From NCBI GenBank assembly GCA_045592745.1, contig JAZNVH010000006.1:1-35035 (forward strand): a stretch of 35,035 nucleotides of DNA, given 5' to 3'. Positions 23,002 through 31,330 of this stretch are shown one piece after another. This stretch comes from Aphodoplasma sp045592745. Its GTDB lineage: Bacteria; Bacillota; Clostridia; UBA1381; UMGS1253. Both the position numbers and the translations under genes were made by a program. A model generated the notes under the pieces. That model ran no database searches. It was not told the DNA's origin and worked only from the letters and a program-made list of their open reading frames with translations. Each line of letters begins with the position of its first letter. Position 1 is the first letter of the stretch.

Positions 23002-23919
23002 TTATGCCATAAATGTTGCCATTATAGCTTTTTGTGCGTGGAGTCTGTTTTCTGCTTCGTCAAAAATCACCGAGTTTTTGCCGTCAATTACATCTTCTGT
23101 AACCTCAAAACCACGATATGCAGGAAGACAGTGCATAAATATTGCATCGTCCTTTGCATTTGCAAAAAGCTCCTTATTAACCTGATACGGAGTAAAGATT
23201 TTGAGTCTTTCTTCTTTTTCGCTTTCCTGACCCATGCTTACCCATGTATCTGTATATACAACATCGGCATTCTTAATTGCTTCTACGGGGTCATTTGTGA
23301 TAATAACATTTGAGCCACTCTTTTTTGCATCCTCTTTTGCATTTGAAACAACTTCTTCGTTGCACATATAGTTTTCAGGTGTTGCAACGGATATATCCAT
23401 TCCAACCTTTGCACAGCCGTATAAAAGCGAATGTGCCATATTGTTTCCATCGCCAAGGTATGCCATTTTAAGACCTTCGAGCCTTCCCTTGTGTTCGTAT
23501 GTTGTCTGCAAGTCTGCAAGCACCTGACACGGATGGAGCAAATCGGTAAGTCCGTTTATAATCGGAATTGTTGAATATTTTGCAAGGTCTTCTACATCCG
23601 AGTGAGCGTATGTACGAATCATAATACCGTCAAGGTATCTTGACAGGACATTTGCGGTGTCATATATGCTCTCGCCACGTCCAAGCTGTATATCGGCAGA
23701 GCTTAGAAACAAAGGATAGCCACCAAGCTGTGTCATACCAACCTCGAACGAAACGCGTGTGCGAGTAGATGATTTTGTAAAAATCATACCAAGTGTTTTG
23801 CCATTTAATATCGGATGGGCAACTCCGCTTTTAAGCTCAGCCTTTAATTTAATGGCAAGCTTTAACATATCTTCTATCTGCTCTTTTGAACAATCATGTA
23901 AGCTTAAAAAATCTTTCAT
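23002..23919 (-). CDS. argF: Ornithine carbamoyltransferase
   Basis: Makes citrulline from ornithine and carbamoyl phosphate. The 305 residues are the family length and contain STRTR (51-55) for carbamoyl phosphate, the central HPCQ, and HCLPAYRG near residue 263 for ornithine. The ATG at 23919 follows AAGGAG at 8-9 bp; an upstream in-frame start inside the argD end is not supported. It lies 19 bp after argD. A catabolic (arcB) role is less likely because argD precedes it and an ARG box controls the unit. Confidence 0.95.
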   Translation of the reverse strand: MKDFLSLHDCSKEQIEDMLKLAIKLKAELKSGVAHPILNGKTLGMIFTKSSTRTRVSFEVGMTQLGGYPLFLSSADIQLGRGESIYDTANVLSRYLDGIMIRTYAHSDVEDLAKYSTIPIINGLTDLLHPCQVLADLQTTYEHKGRLEGLKMAYLGDGNNMAHSLLYGCAKVGMDISVATPENYMCNEEVVSNAKEDAKKSGSNVIITNDPVEAIKNADVVYTDTWVSMGQESEKEERLKIFTPYQVNKELFANAKDDAIFMHCLPAYRGFEVTEDVIDGKNSVIFDEAENRLHAQKAIMATFMA

Positions 23920-23938
23920 TTTTATATTCTCCTTATTT

Positions 23939-25141
23939 TTAGTTTTCGTTTGCAATTTCATTTGTAACATTGTCAAGAACTTTTATAAATTCATCGACAT
24001 CCGCTTTTGTTATAATAAGCGGTGGCAATATGCGAAGTGTTGTAGCTGTGCTTCCGCAAAGTATTTTGTTTTCAAACATTTTTGCGTTGATTTTCTTAGA
24101 AAGACCTTCTTTATATTCAACGCCAAGCATAAGACCGAGTCCGCGAACCTCTTTTATAAGCTCAGGATATTTTGCCATGAGTTTTTCAAGCTCTGCTTTA
24201 AAATATGTGCCGACTTTTTCGCAGTTTTCTACAAGCTTTTCTTCTTTAATTATATTTAAAACTGAGAGCGCCACTGCAGTGCAGAACGGATTTCCGCCAA
24301 ATGTGGAGCCGTGGTCGCCCGGCTCAAATGCACAAAAATTTTCTTTTGCACATACTGCGCCGATTGGCACGCCATTACCAAGCGCTTTTGCAAGTGTAAA
24401 TATATCGGGCTCAATTCCAAAGTTTTCATACGCGAACATTTTTCCTGTACGGCCTATGCCTGATTGCACTTCGTCTACGATAAGGAGAATATCCTTTTCG
24501 TCACAAAGAGCACGAACCTTTTTTATATATTCTCTGTCACATTCATGCACACCGCTCTCGCCCTGAACAAGCTCGAGCATAATTGCTGCCGTTTTGTCTG
24601 TAACGGCATTTAAAAGTGCATCAAAATCGTTTATCATCACATGTGAAAAGCCCGGAGTAAGCGGCTTATACGGTTTTTGATATTTTGGCTGTCCTGTGGC
24701 AGCAACTGTTGTAAGTGTGCGTCCATGGAAAGAATCGGTAAGCGTTATAATTTCGTTTTTATCGGTTTTACCCTGCTTGTAAAAATAAATTTTTGCAAGC
24801 TTGATTGCGCCTTCGTTTGCTTCGGCACCCGAGTTTGCAAAAAATACTCTGTCAGCGCACGAGATGTTTACTAATTTCTCGGCAAGCTTTGCCTGCGGCT
24901 CTATGTAATAAAGGCTTGATGTGTGCATAAGCTTTCCTGCCTGCTCACAAATTGCCTTAACGTACGACGGGTGGCAATAGCCGAGCGCATTTACGGCAAT
25001 ACCTGCAAAAAAGTCAGTATATTTATTACCCTCTGTATCGTATAAGTTTATACCTTCACCGCGCTCAAAGCATACGCCGAGCCTTTCGCCAAAGGTATTC
25101 ATATAATAATTTTTGTCAAGATTTTTAATTTCGTTTAACAT
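23939..25141 (-). CDS. argD: Acetylornithine aminotransferase
   Basis: PLP-dependent class-III aminotransferase that makes N-acetylornithine in arginine synthesis. The 400 residues show 'ANSGAEANEGAIKLA', 'DEVQSGIGRTGK' and the PLP lysine K252 in 'FTLAKALGNG'. The ATG at 25141 lies 8 bp after AAGGAG; a GTG 9 bp further upstream touches that site. It is the first gene of the operon and sits behind an ArgR-type operator. argC, argJ and argB, frequent neighbours, are not here. Confidence 0.94.
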   Translation of the reverse strand: MLNEIKNLDKNYYMNTFGERLGVCFERGEGINLYDTEGNKYTDFFAGIAVNALGYCHPSYVKAICEQAGKLMHTSSLYYIEPQAKLAEKLVNISCADRVFFANSGAEANEGAIKLAKIYFYKQGKTDKNEIITLTDSFHGRTLTTVAATGQPKYQKPYKPLTPGFSHVMINDFDALLNAVTDKTAAIMLELVQGESGVHECDREYIKKVRALCDEKDILLIVDEVQSGIGRTGKMFAYENFGIEPDIFTLAKALGNGVPIGAVCAKENFCAFEPGDHGSTFGGNPFCTAVALSVLNIIKEEKLVENCEKVGTYFKAELEKLMAKYPELIKEVRGLGLMLGVEYKEGLSKKINAKMFENKILCGSTATTLRILPPLIITKADVDEFIKVLDNVTNEIANEN

Positions 25142-25163
25142 AACCCTCACTCCTTGATTTATA

Positions 25164-25207
25164 ATTATACACTATATTGCATAAAAATGCAACAAAAATG
25201 TATAATT
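25164..25207 (-). promoter_or_regulatory. argD promoter with ARG box
   Basis: Read leftward, TTGCAT (plus-strand 25187-25192) and TATAAT (25164-25169) are 17 bp apart. The 18-mer at 25176-25193 (ATTGCATAAAAATGCAAC) fits the ARG-box pattern nTGnAT-WWWW-ATnCAn exactly and covers the -35 and spacer, so ArgR binding would block transcription. AATTATACA (25163-25171) is mirrored by TGTATAATT (25199-25207) around it, a possible second operator pair. Confidence 0.78.
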
Positions 25208-25337
25208 TCAACGCTTTTACTGTTTTTATACTGTATATTAAGGAAATTTTTCATATAATATATACAATGAAAACACCTTGTCTATCCATTGTAACACAAA
25301 ATTTTAAAAAAATATATAAAAAAATAAAAAATATGTG

Positions 25338-25366
25338 TTGACAAATAAAAAATGCGGTGCTATACT
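25338..25366 (+). promoter_or_regulatory. Promoter of the ctsR operon
   Basis: TTGACA at 25338-25343 and TATACT at 25361-25366, 17 bp apart, give a start near 25373, inside the CtsR heptad repeats. Confidence 0.88.
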
Positions 25367-25368
25367 AA

Positions 25369-25402
25369 AGTCAAACAAAGGTCAAAGAAAGTCAAAGTCA
25401 AA
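25369..25402 (+). promoter_or_regulatory. CtsR operator
   Basis: Direct heptads: AGTCAAA 25369-25375, GGTCAAA 25380-25386, AGTCAAA 25390-25396 and AGTCAAA 25396-25402. The middle pair matches the known CtsR consensus (RGTCAAA-NAN-RGTCAAA) exactly; the first lies one base off and the last overlaps by one. It covers the transcription start, so CtsR would repress its own operon until heat stress. Confidence 0.9.
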
Positions 25403-25436
25403 AAATAAAGAATTTTGTCAAAAGAGGTGACATGAT

Positions 25437-25880
25437 ATGAAAATGAGTGATGTTATAGAAAGATTCTTATTGGATATGCTTGAGAGTGAGCCTGATATTA
25501 CACTAAAAAGAAATGAGCTTGCGTCGCATTTTTGCTGTGCACCGTCACAGATTAATTATGTTATTGATACCCGCTTTACAGGTCAGCGCGGTTATATCGT
25601 GGAAAGCAGGCGTGGTGGCGGCGGATTTATAAGAATAAAGCGCGTTGAGGTATCGGGAAGTAATTATCTTATGCATGTAGTAAATTCAATTGGCTCGCAT
25701 ATAAGCTTTGACAGCGTTCATGCAATGCTTGTAAATATGCTTGAGGCGGAAGTGATTACACGCAGAGAGCTTTTACTTATGGAAAGCGTGCTAAATGACA
25801 GAGCGATTCCTTTTAACAGACCGCAAAGCGATGAATATCGTGCTTTGGTTTTTAAAAATATGCTGATGAGTCTTGTGTGA
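25437..25880 (+). CDS. ctsR: Transcriptional repressor CtsR
   Basis: Class-III heat-shock repressor of 147 residues. The N-terminal winged helix-turn-helix covers about 1-72, with the glycine-rich wing at 58-67 (RRGGGGFIRI) that senses heat and inserts in the minor groove; the C-terminal helical domain follows. McsB is known to target CtsR. The start ATG follows AGAGGTG. The operator in front shows autoregulation. It is the first gene of the operon ctsR-mcsA-mcsB-clpC. Confidence 0.95.
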   Translation: MKMSDVIERFLLDMLESEPDITLKRNELASHFCCAPSQINYVIDTRFTGQRGYIVESRRGGGGFIRIKRVEVSGSNYLMHVVNSIGSHISFDSVHAMLVNMLEAEVITRRELLLMESVLNDRAIPFNRPQSDEYRALVFKNMLMSLV

Positions 25881-25912
25881 TTGGATATCGATTTGAAAGG
25901 AGAATTTTTATA

Positions 25913-26290
25913 ATGTTATACGATTTATTTTCTGATTTTTTTGATGATGGATTTAAGCTTTTTATAAATGAGCCACAAAGAAGCGTGCCGAACGCATATT
26001 GCCCGAAATGTAATATGAGTCTTGCACAGTTTTCAAAAAGCGGCAAGCTTGGGTGCTCTGCGTGCTACGAGGCGTTTCGTCCGTATCTTAATGAGGTTTT
26101 AAAGAATATACATGCCAATACCGAGCATACGGGCAAAATATCAAAAAATGCAAATGAGAAAATTAAGCTTCGCCGAGAAATTGAAAAGCTTAAAGAAGAG
26201 CTTAAAGGCGCTGTTTTAAAGCAGGATTTTGAAAATGCGGCGCAACTTCGCGACAAGATAAAAGAGCTTGAAGCAAAGGAGGTAAAATAA
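25913..26290 (+). CDS. mcsA: McsA-like zinc-finger / UVR protein, short form
   Basis: Activator of the arginine kinase McsB. The 125 residues contain one pair of CXXC motifs (30-33 CPKC, 48-51 CSAC) and a C-terminal UVR motif (about 95-125, 'QDFENAAQLRDKIKELE'). Bacillus McsA is about 185 residues with four CXXC motifs, so the first zinc finger is missing here. The ATG at 25913 is supported by AAAGGAG; the in-frame start further upstream overlaps ctsR and does not restore cysteines. It is followed after one base by mcsB. Confidence 0.88.
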   Translation: MLYDLFSDFFDDGFKLFINEPQRSVPNAYCPKCNMSLAQFSKSGKLGCSACYEAFRPYLNEVLKNIHANTEHTGKISKNANEKIKLRREIEKLKEELKGAVLKQDFENAAQLRDKIKELEAKEVK

Positions 26291-26291
26291 T

Positions 26292-27305
26292 ATGCCCACA
26301 TGGTTTGATAATAAAGGCTCAGACAGTGACATCGTTGTAAGCACAAGAATAAGACTTGCAAGAAATATTTCTGATGTGCCATTCCCTTTTAGGTGGAGCG
26401 AAGAGCAGGCAAAAAGCGTAACAGAAAAAATAAGAGCGGCTGCGGGAAATGATTTTGAGTTTTTAAATCTTGACAATGCGCCAGAGCTTAACAAAAATTC
26501 GCTCGTTGAAGAGCATATTATAAGCCCCGAAATGCTAAAAGGCAAAAACAAATCTCTGCTCTTATCGCGCGATGGTGATAAAAGCATAATGATTGGCGAA
26601 GAAGACCATATAAGGCTTCAGGTAATCAGTGCAGGACTTGATATTGAAGGTGCGTACAAAAAGGCGGATGAGCTTGATGATATGCTTTCAGAGTCACTTG
26701 ATTATGCGTTTGACTCGCAGTTTGGCTATCTTACGCAGTGCCCGACAAATGTCGGAACAGGACTTCGTGCATCTGTGATGCTGCATCTTCCTGCGCTCAG
26801 AATGGCAAAAAGAATCAATTTAATTGTAGGCGAGGTTGGAAAGCTCGGTCTTACGATTCGCGGCTTGTATGGTGAGGGCAGCAGTTCAAAAGGCGATTTG
26901 TATCAGCTTTCAAATCAGATTACACTTGGCATAAGTGAGGAGCAAACGTGTGAAAAGCTGAAAAATATTGCAATGCAGATTATAAAAACAGAGCGTGAGC
27001 TTAGAAAAAAGCTTCTTGAAAATAACCCCGATGAACTGCCTGATTCGGTGTATCGTGCACTTGGAACGCTTAAGTATGCTCGCATGCTTTCATCTTCTGA
27101 GTGCGAAGATTTGCTTTCGAAGGTAAAATTAGGAATTAATCTGGGTATAATAAGAGAGGTAAGCGATGAAAAAATAATACAGCTTATGATAAAATCGGAG
27201 CCTGCGCATATTTCGCTTGCCGAGGGCAGAGCGCTTGGCGCAAAAGAGCGTGACAGAGCACGCGCAGATATGATAAGAAAGGTATTAAAGGAAGGGAGAG
27301 ATTAA
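26292..27305 (+). CDS. mcsB: Protein arginine kinase McsB
   Basis: Phosphorylates arginines on CtsR and other proteins, marking them for ClpCP. The 337 residues belong to the ATP:guanido phosphotransferase fold: 'VVSTRIRLARN' near residue 16, 'QCPTNVGTGLRASVMLHLP' with the conserved C150, and 'RGLYGEGS' near 195. It lies one base after mcsA and two before clpC, so the four genes are tightly coupled. AAGGAGG ends the mcsA frame and acts as its ribosome site. Confidence 0.94.
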   Translation: MPTWFDNKGSDSDIVVSTRIRLARNISDVPFPFRWSEEQAKSVTEKIRAAAGNDFEFLNLDNAPELNKNSLVEEHIISPEMLKGKNKSLLLSRDGDKSIMIGEEDHIRLQVISAGLDIEGAYKKADELDDMLSESLDYAFDSQFGYLTQCPTNVGTGLRASVMLHLPALRMAKRINLIVGEVGKLGLTIRGLYGEGSSSKGDLYQLSNQITLGISEEQTCEKLKNIAMQIIKTERELRKKLLENNPDELPDSVYRALGTLKYARMLSSSECEDLLSKVKLGINLGIIREVSDEKIIQLMIKSEPAHISLAEGRALGAKERDRARADMIRKVLKEGRD

Positions 27306-27307
27306 AT

Positions 27308-29770
27308 ATGACGTTTGACAACCGTTTTACACAAAAGGCTCAGCAGGCACTCAGAAGTGCCCATGCGTGTGCATGTGAGCTTGGTCACGGATATATAGGA
27401 ACAGAGCATATTTTAATAGGACTTTGCGCTGACGAGGGCGGCGTGGCAGGAAGCGTACTTTCACAAAAGGGTGCAACCTATGAAGCTGTGCGCGAAAAAA
27501 TTATAGAGCTTATGGGAAAAAATGATGAGATTTCAAATACCACACAGCTTATGATGACACCGCGCACAAAGAGAATTATTGAGCTTAGCTTTGCCGAAGC
27601 ACGCAAGATGGCACATAATTATATAGGAACAGAGCATATGCTTTTGGCTATTATACGTGAAGGCGAGAGTGTTGCTTTGAAAATTTTAGCAGAGCTCGGA
27701 GTTCAGCCGCCTGCAATTTATGCACAGATAATGGCATCAGTGTCGGGTTATCAGGGCGGCGAAACAAGCGATTTAAACGATGCGCCCACGGGCAGTGCAA
27801 ATAAAAAAGCAAAAACCAACACACCGACGCTTGACCAGTTTGGACGCGATTTTACACAAATGGCAAAGGAAGGAAAGTTTGACCCGGTAATAGGACGTGA
27901 TAAGGAAATTTCGCGCGTTATTCAGATTTTGTCAAGACGAACAAAAAACAATCCATGTCTTATAGGTGAGCCGGGTGTCGGCAAGACCGCTGTAATAGAA
28001 GGACTTGCGCAGAAAATTGCGGCGGGCGATGTTCCTGAAGTGCTTTATGACAAGCGTCTTTTCACGCTTGATTTATCCTCGATGATTGCGGGCGCAAAAT
28101 ATCGCGGTGAGTTTGAGGAGCGCTTAAAAACAGCCATGAGTGAGGTTTCAAAAGCCGGCAATGTGATTTTGTTTATTGACGAAATGCACACGATTATCGG
28201 TGCGGGCGCAGCAGAGGGAGCAATAGATGCGTCGAATATATTAAAGCCTTCGCTTGCACGTGGCGAAATACAGATGATTGGCGCAACGACGCTTGAGGAA
28301 TATAGAAAGCATATTGAAAAGGATTCTGCACTTGAAAGACGTTTTCAGCCTATTACAGTTGGAGAGCCAACACCCGAGGAAAGCGTACAGATACTTTTTG
28401 GCATACGCGACAAATATGAAGCGCATCATGGCGTTAAAATTACTGATGAGGCAATAAAAGCTGCGGTAGAGCTTTCGTCAAGATATATTACTGACCGCTT
28501 TTTGCCCGATAAGGCGATTGACCTTATTGACGAAGCCGCGTCAAAGGTGCGTCTTGGTTCGCTTACAGCTCCTCCGGCTATAAAGGAGCTTGAAGAAAAG
28601 CTTGAAAAAATTACGGCAGAAAAGCAAAGCGCCATTACTGTTCAGGATTTTGAGCGTGCGGCATCGCTTCGCGATGAAGAAAAGAAGCTGCAAGAGGAAC
28701 TAAATAACGAACAGGATGCGTGGAAGGATAAAAACACCACAGAAAATTCGTGCGTAAGCGAAGTACAAATTGCCTCGGTTGTATCCGAGTGGACAAATAT
28801 TCCCGTAGCGAAGCTTACGAGTGATGAATCTCAAAAGCTTATGAATATGGAAGATGAACTTCATAAACGTGTTATTGGTCAAAGCGAGGCTGTAAGCGCT
28901 GTTGCAAAGGCGATAAGACGCGGCCGCGTAGGATTAAAAGACCCGAAACGTCCAATAGGCTCGTTTATTTTCCTTGGTCCTACGGGTGTGGGTAAAACCG
29001 AGCTTTCAAAGGCACTTGCAGAGGCGATGTTTGGTGCCGAGGACGATATGATTCGTGTAGATATGTCAGAATATATGGAAAAGCACTCCGTATCAAGACT
29101 TGTCGGCTCGCCTCCCGGATATGTCGGTTATGATGATGCGGGACAGCTTACAGAAAAGGTCAGAAGAAAGCCGTACAGCGTAATTTTGTTTGACGAAATT
29201 GAAAAAGCGCATCCCGACGTGTTTAATATACTTTTGCAAATTCTTGAGGATGGCATTTTGACCGACTCACAAGGAAGACGCGTAGATTTTAGAAATACAG
29301 TTATAATTATGACATCAAATATTGGTGCTCGCCTTATCACCGCGCAAAAAGGGCAAAAGCTTGGTTTTGCGACCGCTGATGATAGCGCGCAGCGAAGCTA
29401 TGAACAGATTAAATCAGATGTTTTGGGTGAGCTTAAAAAGCATTTTCGCCCCGAGTTTTTAAACAGAATTGACGATATGATTGTATTTCATCAGCTTGGC
29501 GAGGACGAGATTAAAAAGATTGCGTCGCTTATGCTTGATACGCTTAAAAAGCGCCTTGCAAAAAACGGCGTAAGTGCTGATTTTACAGACGAGGCTATAG
29601 CACATATTGCAAAAGAGGGTTTTGACCCGATATATGGCGCAAGACCGCTACGTCGTGCAATACAGTCAAAAATCGAGGATTTGCTTGCTGAAAAAATGCT
29701 TGAAAACAATATAAAATCAGGTGACAGCGTTACGGTAGATGTTGATAATGGAGTACTTGTAGTAAAATAA
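27308..29770 (+). CDS. clpC: ATP-dependent Clp protease ATP-binding subunit ClpC
   Basis: Hsp100 unfoldase that feeds substrates to ClpP. The 820 residues comprise a double Clp-N repeat (about 1-145), AAA module 1 with Walker A 220-227 (GEPGVGKT), a middle domain containing a UVR motif (about 442-470) that docks McsA-type adaptors, AAA module 2 with Walker A 557-564 (GPTGVGKT), and a C-terminal D2-small domain. clpP is not in the window. CtsR control is inferred from the operator at the operon start. A terminator follows. Confidence 0.97.
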   Translation: MTFDNRFTQKAQQALRSAHACACELGHGYIGTEHILIGLCADEGGVAGSVLSQKGATYEAVREKIIELMGKNDEISNTTQLMMTPRTKRIIELSFAEARKMAHNYIGTEHMLLAIIREGESVALKILAELGVQPPAIYAQIMASVSGYQGGETSDLNDAPTGSANKKAKTNTPTLDQFGRDFTQMAKEGKFDPVIGRDKEISRVIQILSRRTKNNPCLIGEPGVGKTAVIEGLAQKIAAGDVPEVLYDKRLFTLDLSSMIAGAKYRGEFEERLKTAMSEVSKAGNVILFIDEMHTIIGAGAAEGAIDASNILKPSLARGEIQMIGATTLEEYRKHIEKDSALERRFQPITVGEPTPEESVQILFGIRDKYEAHHGVKITDEAIKAAVELSSRYITDRFLPDKAIDLIDEAASKVRLGSLTAPPAIKELEEKLEKITAEKQSAITVQDFERAASLRDEEKKLQEELNNEQDAWKDKNTTENSCVSEVQIASVVSEWTNIPVAKLTSDESQKLMNMEDELHKRVIGQSEAVSAVAKAIRRGRVGLKDPKRPIGSFIFLGPTGVGKTELSKALAEAMFGAEDDMIRVDMSEYMEKHSVSRLVGSPPGYVGYDDAGQLTEKVRRKPYSVILFDEIEKAHPDVFNILLQILEDGILTDSQGRRVDFRNTVIIMTSNIGARLITAQKGQKLGFATADDSAQRSYEQIKSDVLGELKKHFRPEFLNRIDDMIVFHQLGEDEIKKIASLMLDTLKKRLAKNGVSADFTDEAIAHIAKEGFDPIYGARPLRRAIQSKIEDLLAEKMLENNIKSGDSVTVDVDNGVLVVK

Positions 29771-29776
29771 AAATAT

Positions 29777-29824
29777 AAAAGCGGAATGTGTCTTAAAAAA
29801 TTTTTGACACATTCTGCTTTTAAA
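29777..29824 (+). terminator. Terminator after clpC
   Basis: AAAAGCGGAATGTGTC (29777-29792) pairs with 29806-29821 over 16 bp with one G-T pair. The T run is short (four) but the stem is long. Confidence 0.75.
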
Positions 29825-29833
29825 AAATATGTT

Positions 29834-29862
29834 TTTAAGTTTATAAATCGGGTATATATAAT
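29834..29862 (+). promoter_or_regulatory. Probable promoter of lemA
   Basis: TATAAT at 29857-29862 has a weak -35 (TTTAAG, 29834-29839) at 17 bp. Confidence 0.45.
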
Positions 29863-29905
29863 ATAGAGAAGATACATAAAAAAAGAAAGGTAAAGGTGTA
29901 AAAAA

Positions 29906-30469
29906 ATGAAAAAAGGACTTATTGTTTTAATAGCCGTAGTCGCAGTTATTGCCATAATCGGTGTATGGGTTTCGGGAACGTATAATTCGCTTGTATCCTC
30001 GCGCGAGGCGGTTGACAAACAGCTTTCGGTAATAGACACACAGCTTCAAAGAAGAAACGATTTAATCCCCAATATTGTAAATACAGTAAAGGGATACACA
30101 TCCCATGAGAGTGAGGTTTTATCAGATATTGCAGATGCTAGAGCAAAGCTTGCTGGCGCACAGAGCACAGGTGATGTTGCACAGGCTGATAATGAGCTTT
30201 CAAGCGCTCTTAGCAGACTTTTGGTAGTGGTAGAAAATTACCCTGCGCTAAAAGCTGACACACAGTTTAGCGCACTTACAGACGAGCTTGCAGGCACAGA
30301 GAACAGAATTGCCGTTGCAAGAAAGGATTATAATGACGCAGCATCGTCATACAATACTATGGTAAAAACGTTTCCGCGCGTAATTTTTGCGAACCTTTTC
30401 GGCTTTTCACCGGTAGAATATTTTGAGGCTGCACCGGGTTCTGAGCAGGTTCCGCAGGTGAATTTTTAA
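29906..30469 (+). CDS. lemA: LemA family protein
   Basis: A 187-residue membrane protein with one N-terminal hydrophobic segment (about 5-24) and a helical domain outside it. It carries the family core 'YNSLVSSREAVDKQLSVIDTQLQRRNDLIPNIVNTVKGY' around 26-65. Function is unknown; LemA proteins are often found with TPM-domain proteins as here, possibly as membrane-surface partners. AAAGGTAAAGGTG precedes the ATG. Confidence 0.92.
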   Translation: MKKGLIVLIAVVAVIAIIGVWVSGTYNSLVSSREAVDKQLSVIDTQLQRRNDLIPNIVNTVKGYTSHESEVLSDIADARAKLAGAQSTGDVAQADNELSSALSRLLVVVENYPALKADTQFSALTDELAGTENRIAVARKDYNDAASSYNTMVKTFPRVIFANLFGFSPVEYFEAAPGSEQVPQVNF

Positions 30470-30497
30470 GCCGTAAAAAATATCGAGGGAAAATTTG

Positions 30498-31262
30498 ATG
30501 AAAAAATTTATTATAAGCGTAGTTATACTTTTGCTTTGTTTTAGCACTATTGCTTTTGCGGCCCTGCCCGAAGCGACGACGCTGTTTTATGCAGCAGATT
30601 ATGCAAATATTTTGTCAGACGATACTGAGAGTTTTATTATCGAGCAGTCAAATGCACTTTGCAAATCTACGCAGGCGCAAATCGTTGTTGCAACAGTAGA
30701 AAATATGGAAGGCAAAAACGAGCGTGAATATGGCATAGAGCTTGCACGAAAATGGCAAATCGGCGGCGAGGATGACAATGGCGTGCTTATACTTGTGGCG
30801 CTCGAAGAGCGAAAAATAGATGTCGAGGTCGGATATGGACTTGAAGGTGCACTAAACGACTCAAAAGTAGGGCGTCTTATTGACACTTATGCGCTCGAGT
30901 ATTTAAAAAACAATGATTTTGATTCGGGAATTTTGAATTTATACAAGGCGGTTCTGCAGCAGGTTTATACAGAATATGGACTTGAAGTTCCCGAAAATGT
31001 AGAACCTGTCGGAGCGCAGGAAGATGATGTTGACGCAGTTGGAATGATAATAAGCATAGTGTTTATGCTACTTATTATTTTGTCTTTGACTGGAGGTTCG
31101 TCGCGTGGCGGTCGTGGCGGCAGTGGCGGTGCGTTTTTAGGAGGATATTTGCTTGGTCGTGGCAGCGGCGGCTTTGGCGGGGGCCGCGGAGGTTTTGGCG
31201 GCGGAGGGTTCTCCGGAGGCGGTGGCAGCTTTGGCGGCGGCGGAAGTTCGCGTGGCTTCTGA
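30498..31262 (+). CDS. TPM-domain protein with Gly-rich tail
   Basis: Secreted or membrane-tethered protein of 254 residues. It has a signal peptide (about 1-21, cleavage after AFA), a TPM domain (about 27-160), one membrane segment near 184-202 and a tail rich in glycine, serine, phenylalanine and arginine, as in YgcG-like relatives. TPM domains occur in phosphatase-like and photosystem-repair proteins; activity here is unknown. ATG 30498 follows GAGGGA; a TTG one codon earlier is possible. It lies 28 bp after lemA, in the same unit. Confidence 0.9.
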   Translation: MKKFIISVVILLLCFSTIAFAALPEATTLFYAADYANILSDDTESFIIEQSNALCKSTQAQIVVATVENMEGKNEREYGIELARKWQIGGEDDNGVLILVALEERKIDVEVGYGLEGALNDSKVGRLIDTYALEYLKNNDFDSGILNLYKAVLQQVYTEYGLEVPENVEPVGAQEDDVDAVGMIISIVFMLLIILSLTGGSSRGGRGGSGGAFLGGYLLGRGSGGFGGGRGGFGGGGFSGGGGSFGGGGSSRGF

Positions 31263-31280
31263 TATAAAAATTTATAAATA

Positions 31281-31321
31281 AAAAATGCACTCTGAAAATT
31301 TTTCAGGGTGCATGATTTTTT
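31281..31321. terminator. Bidirectional terminator between the TPM gene and coaX
   Basis: ATGCAC-T-CTGAAA pairs with TTTCAG-G-GTGCAT (31285-31313) and has A/T runs on both sides, serving both converging units. Confidence 0.88.
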
Positions 31322-31330
31322 GTCATAAAA

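Noticed and set aside
23759..24259. 166-codon rightward frame over argF/argD
   Set aside because: Antisense to two firmly identified genes, Phe/Cys/Lys-rich, no ribosome site.
29491..30039. 182-codon leftward frame across the clpC-lemA gap
   Set aside because: It runs antisense to clpC and lemA and through the terminator; composition is that of a shadow frame.
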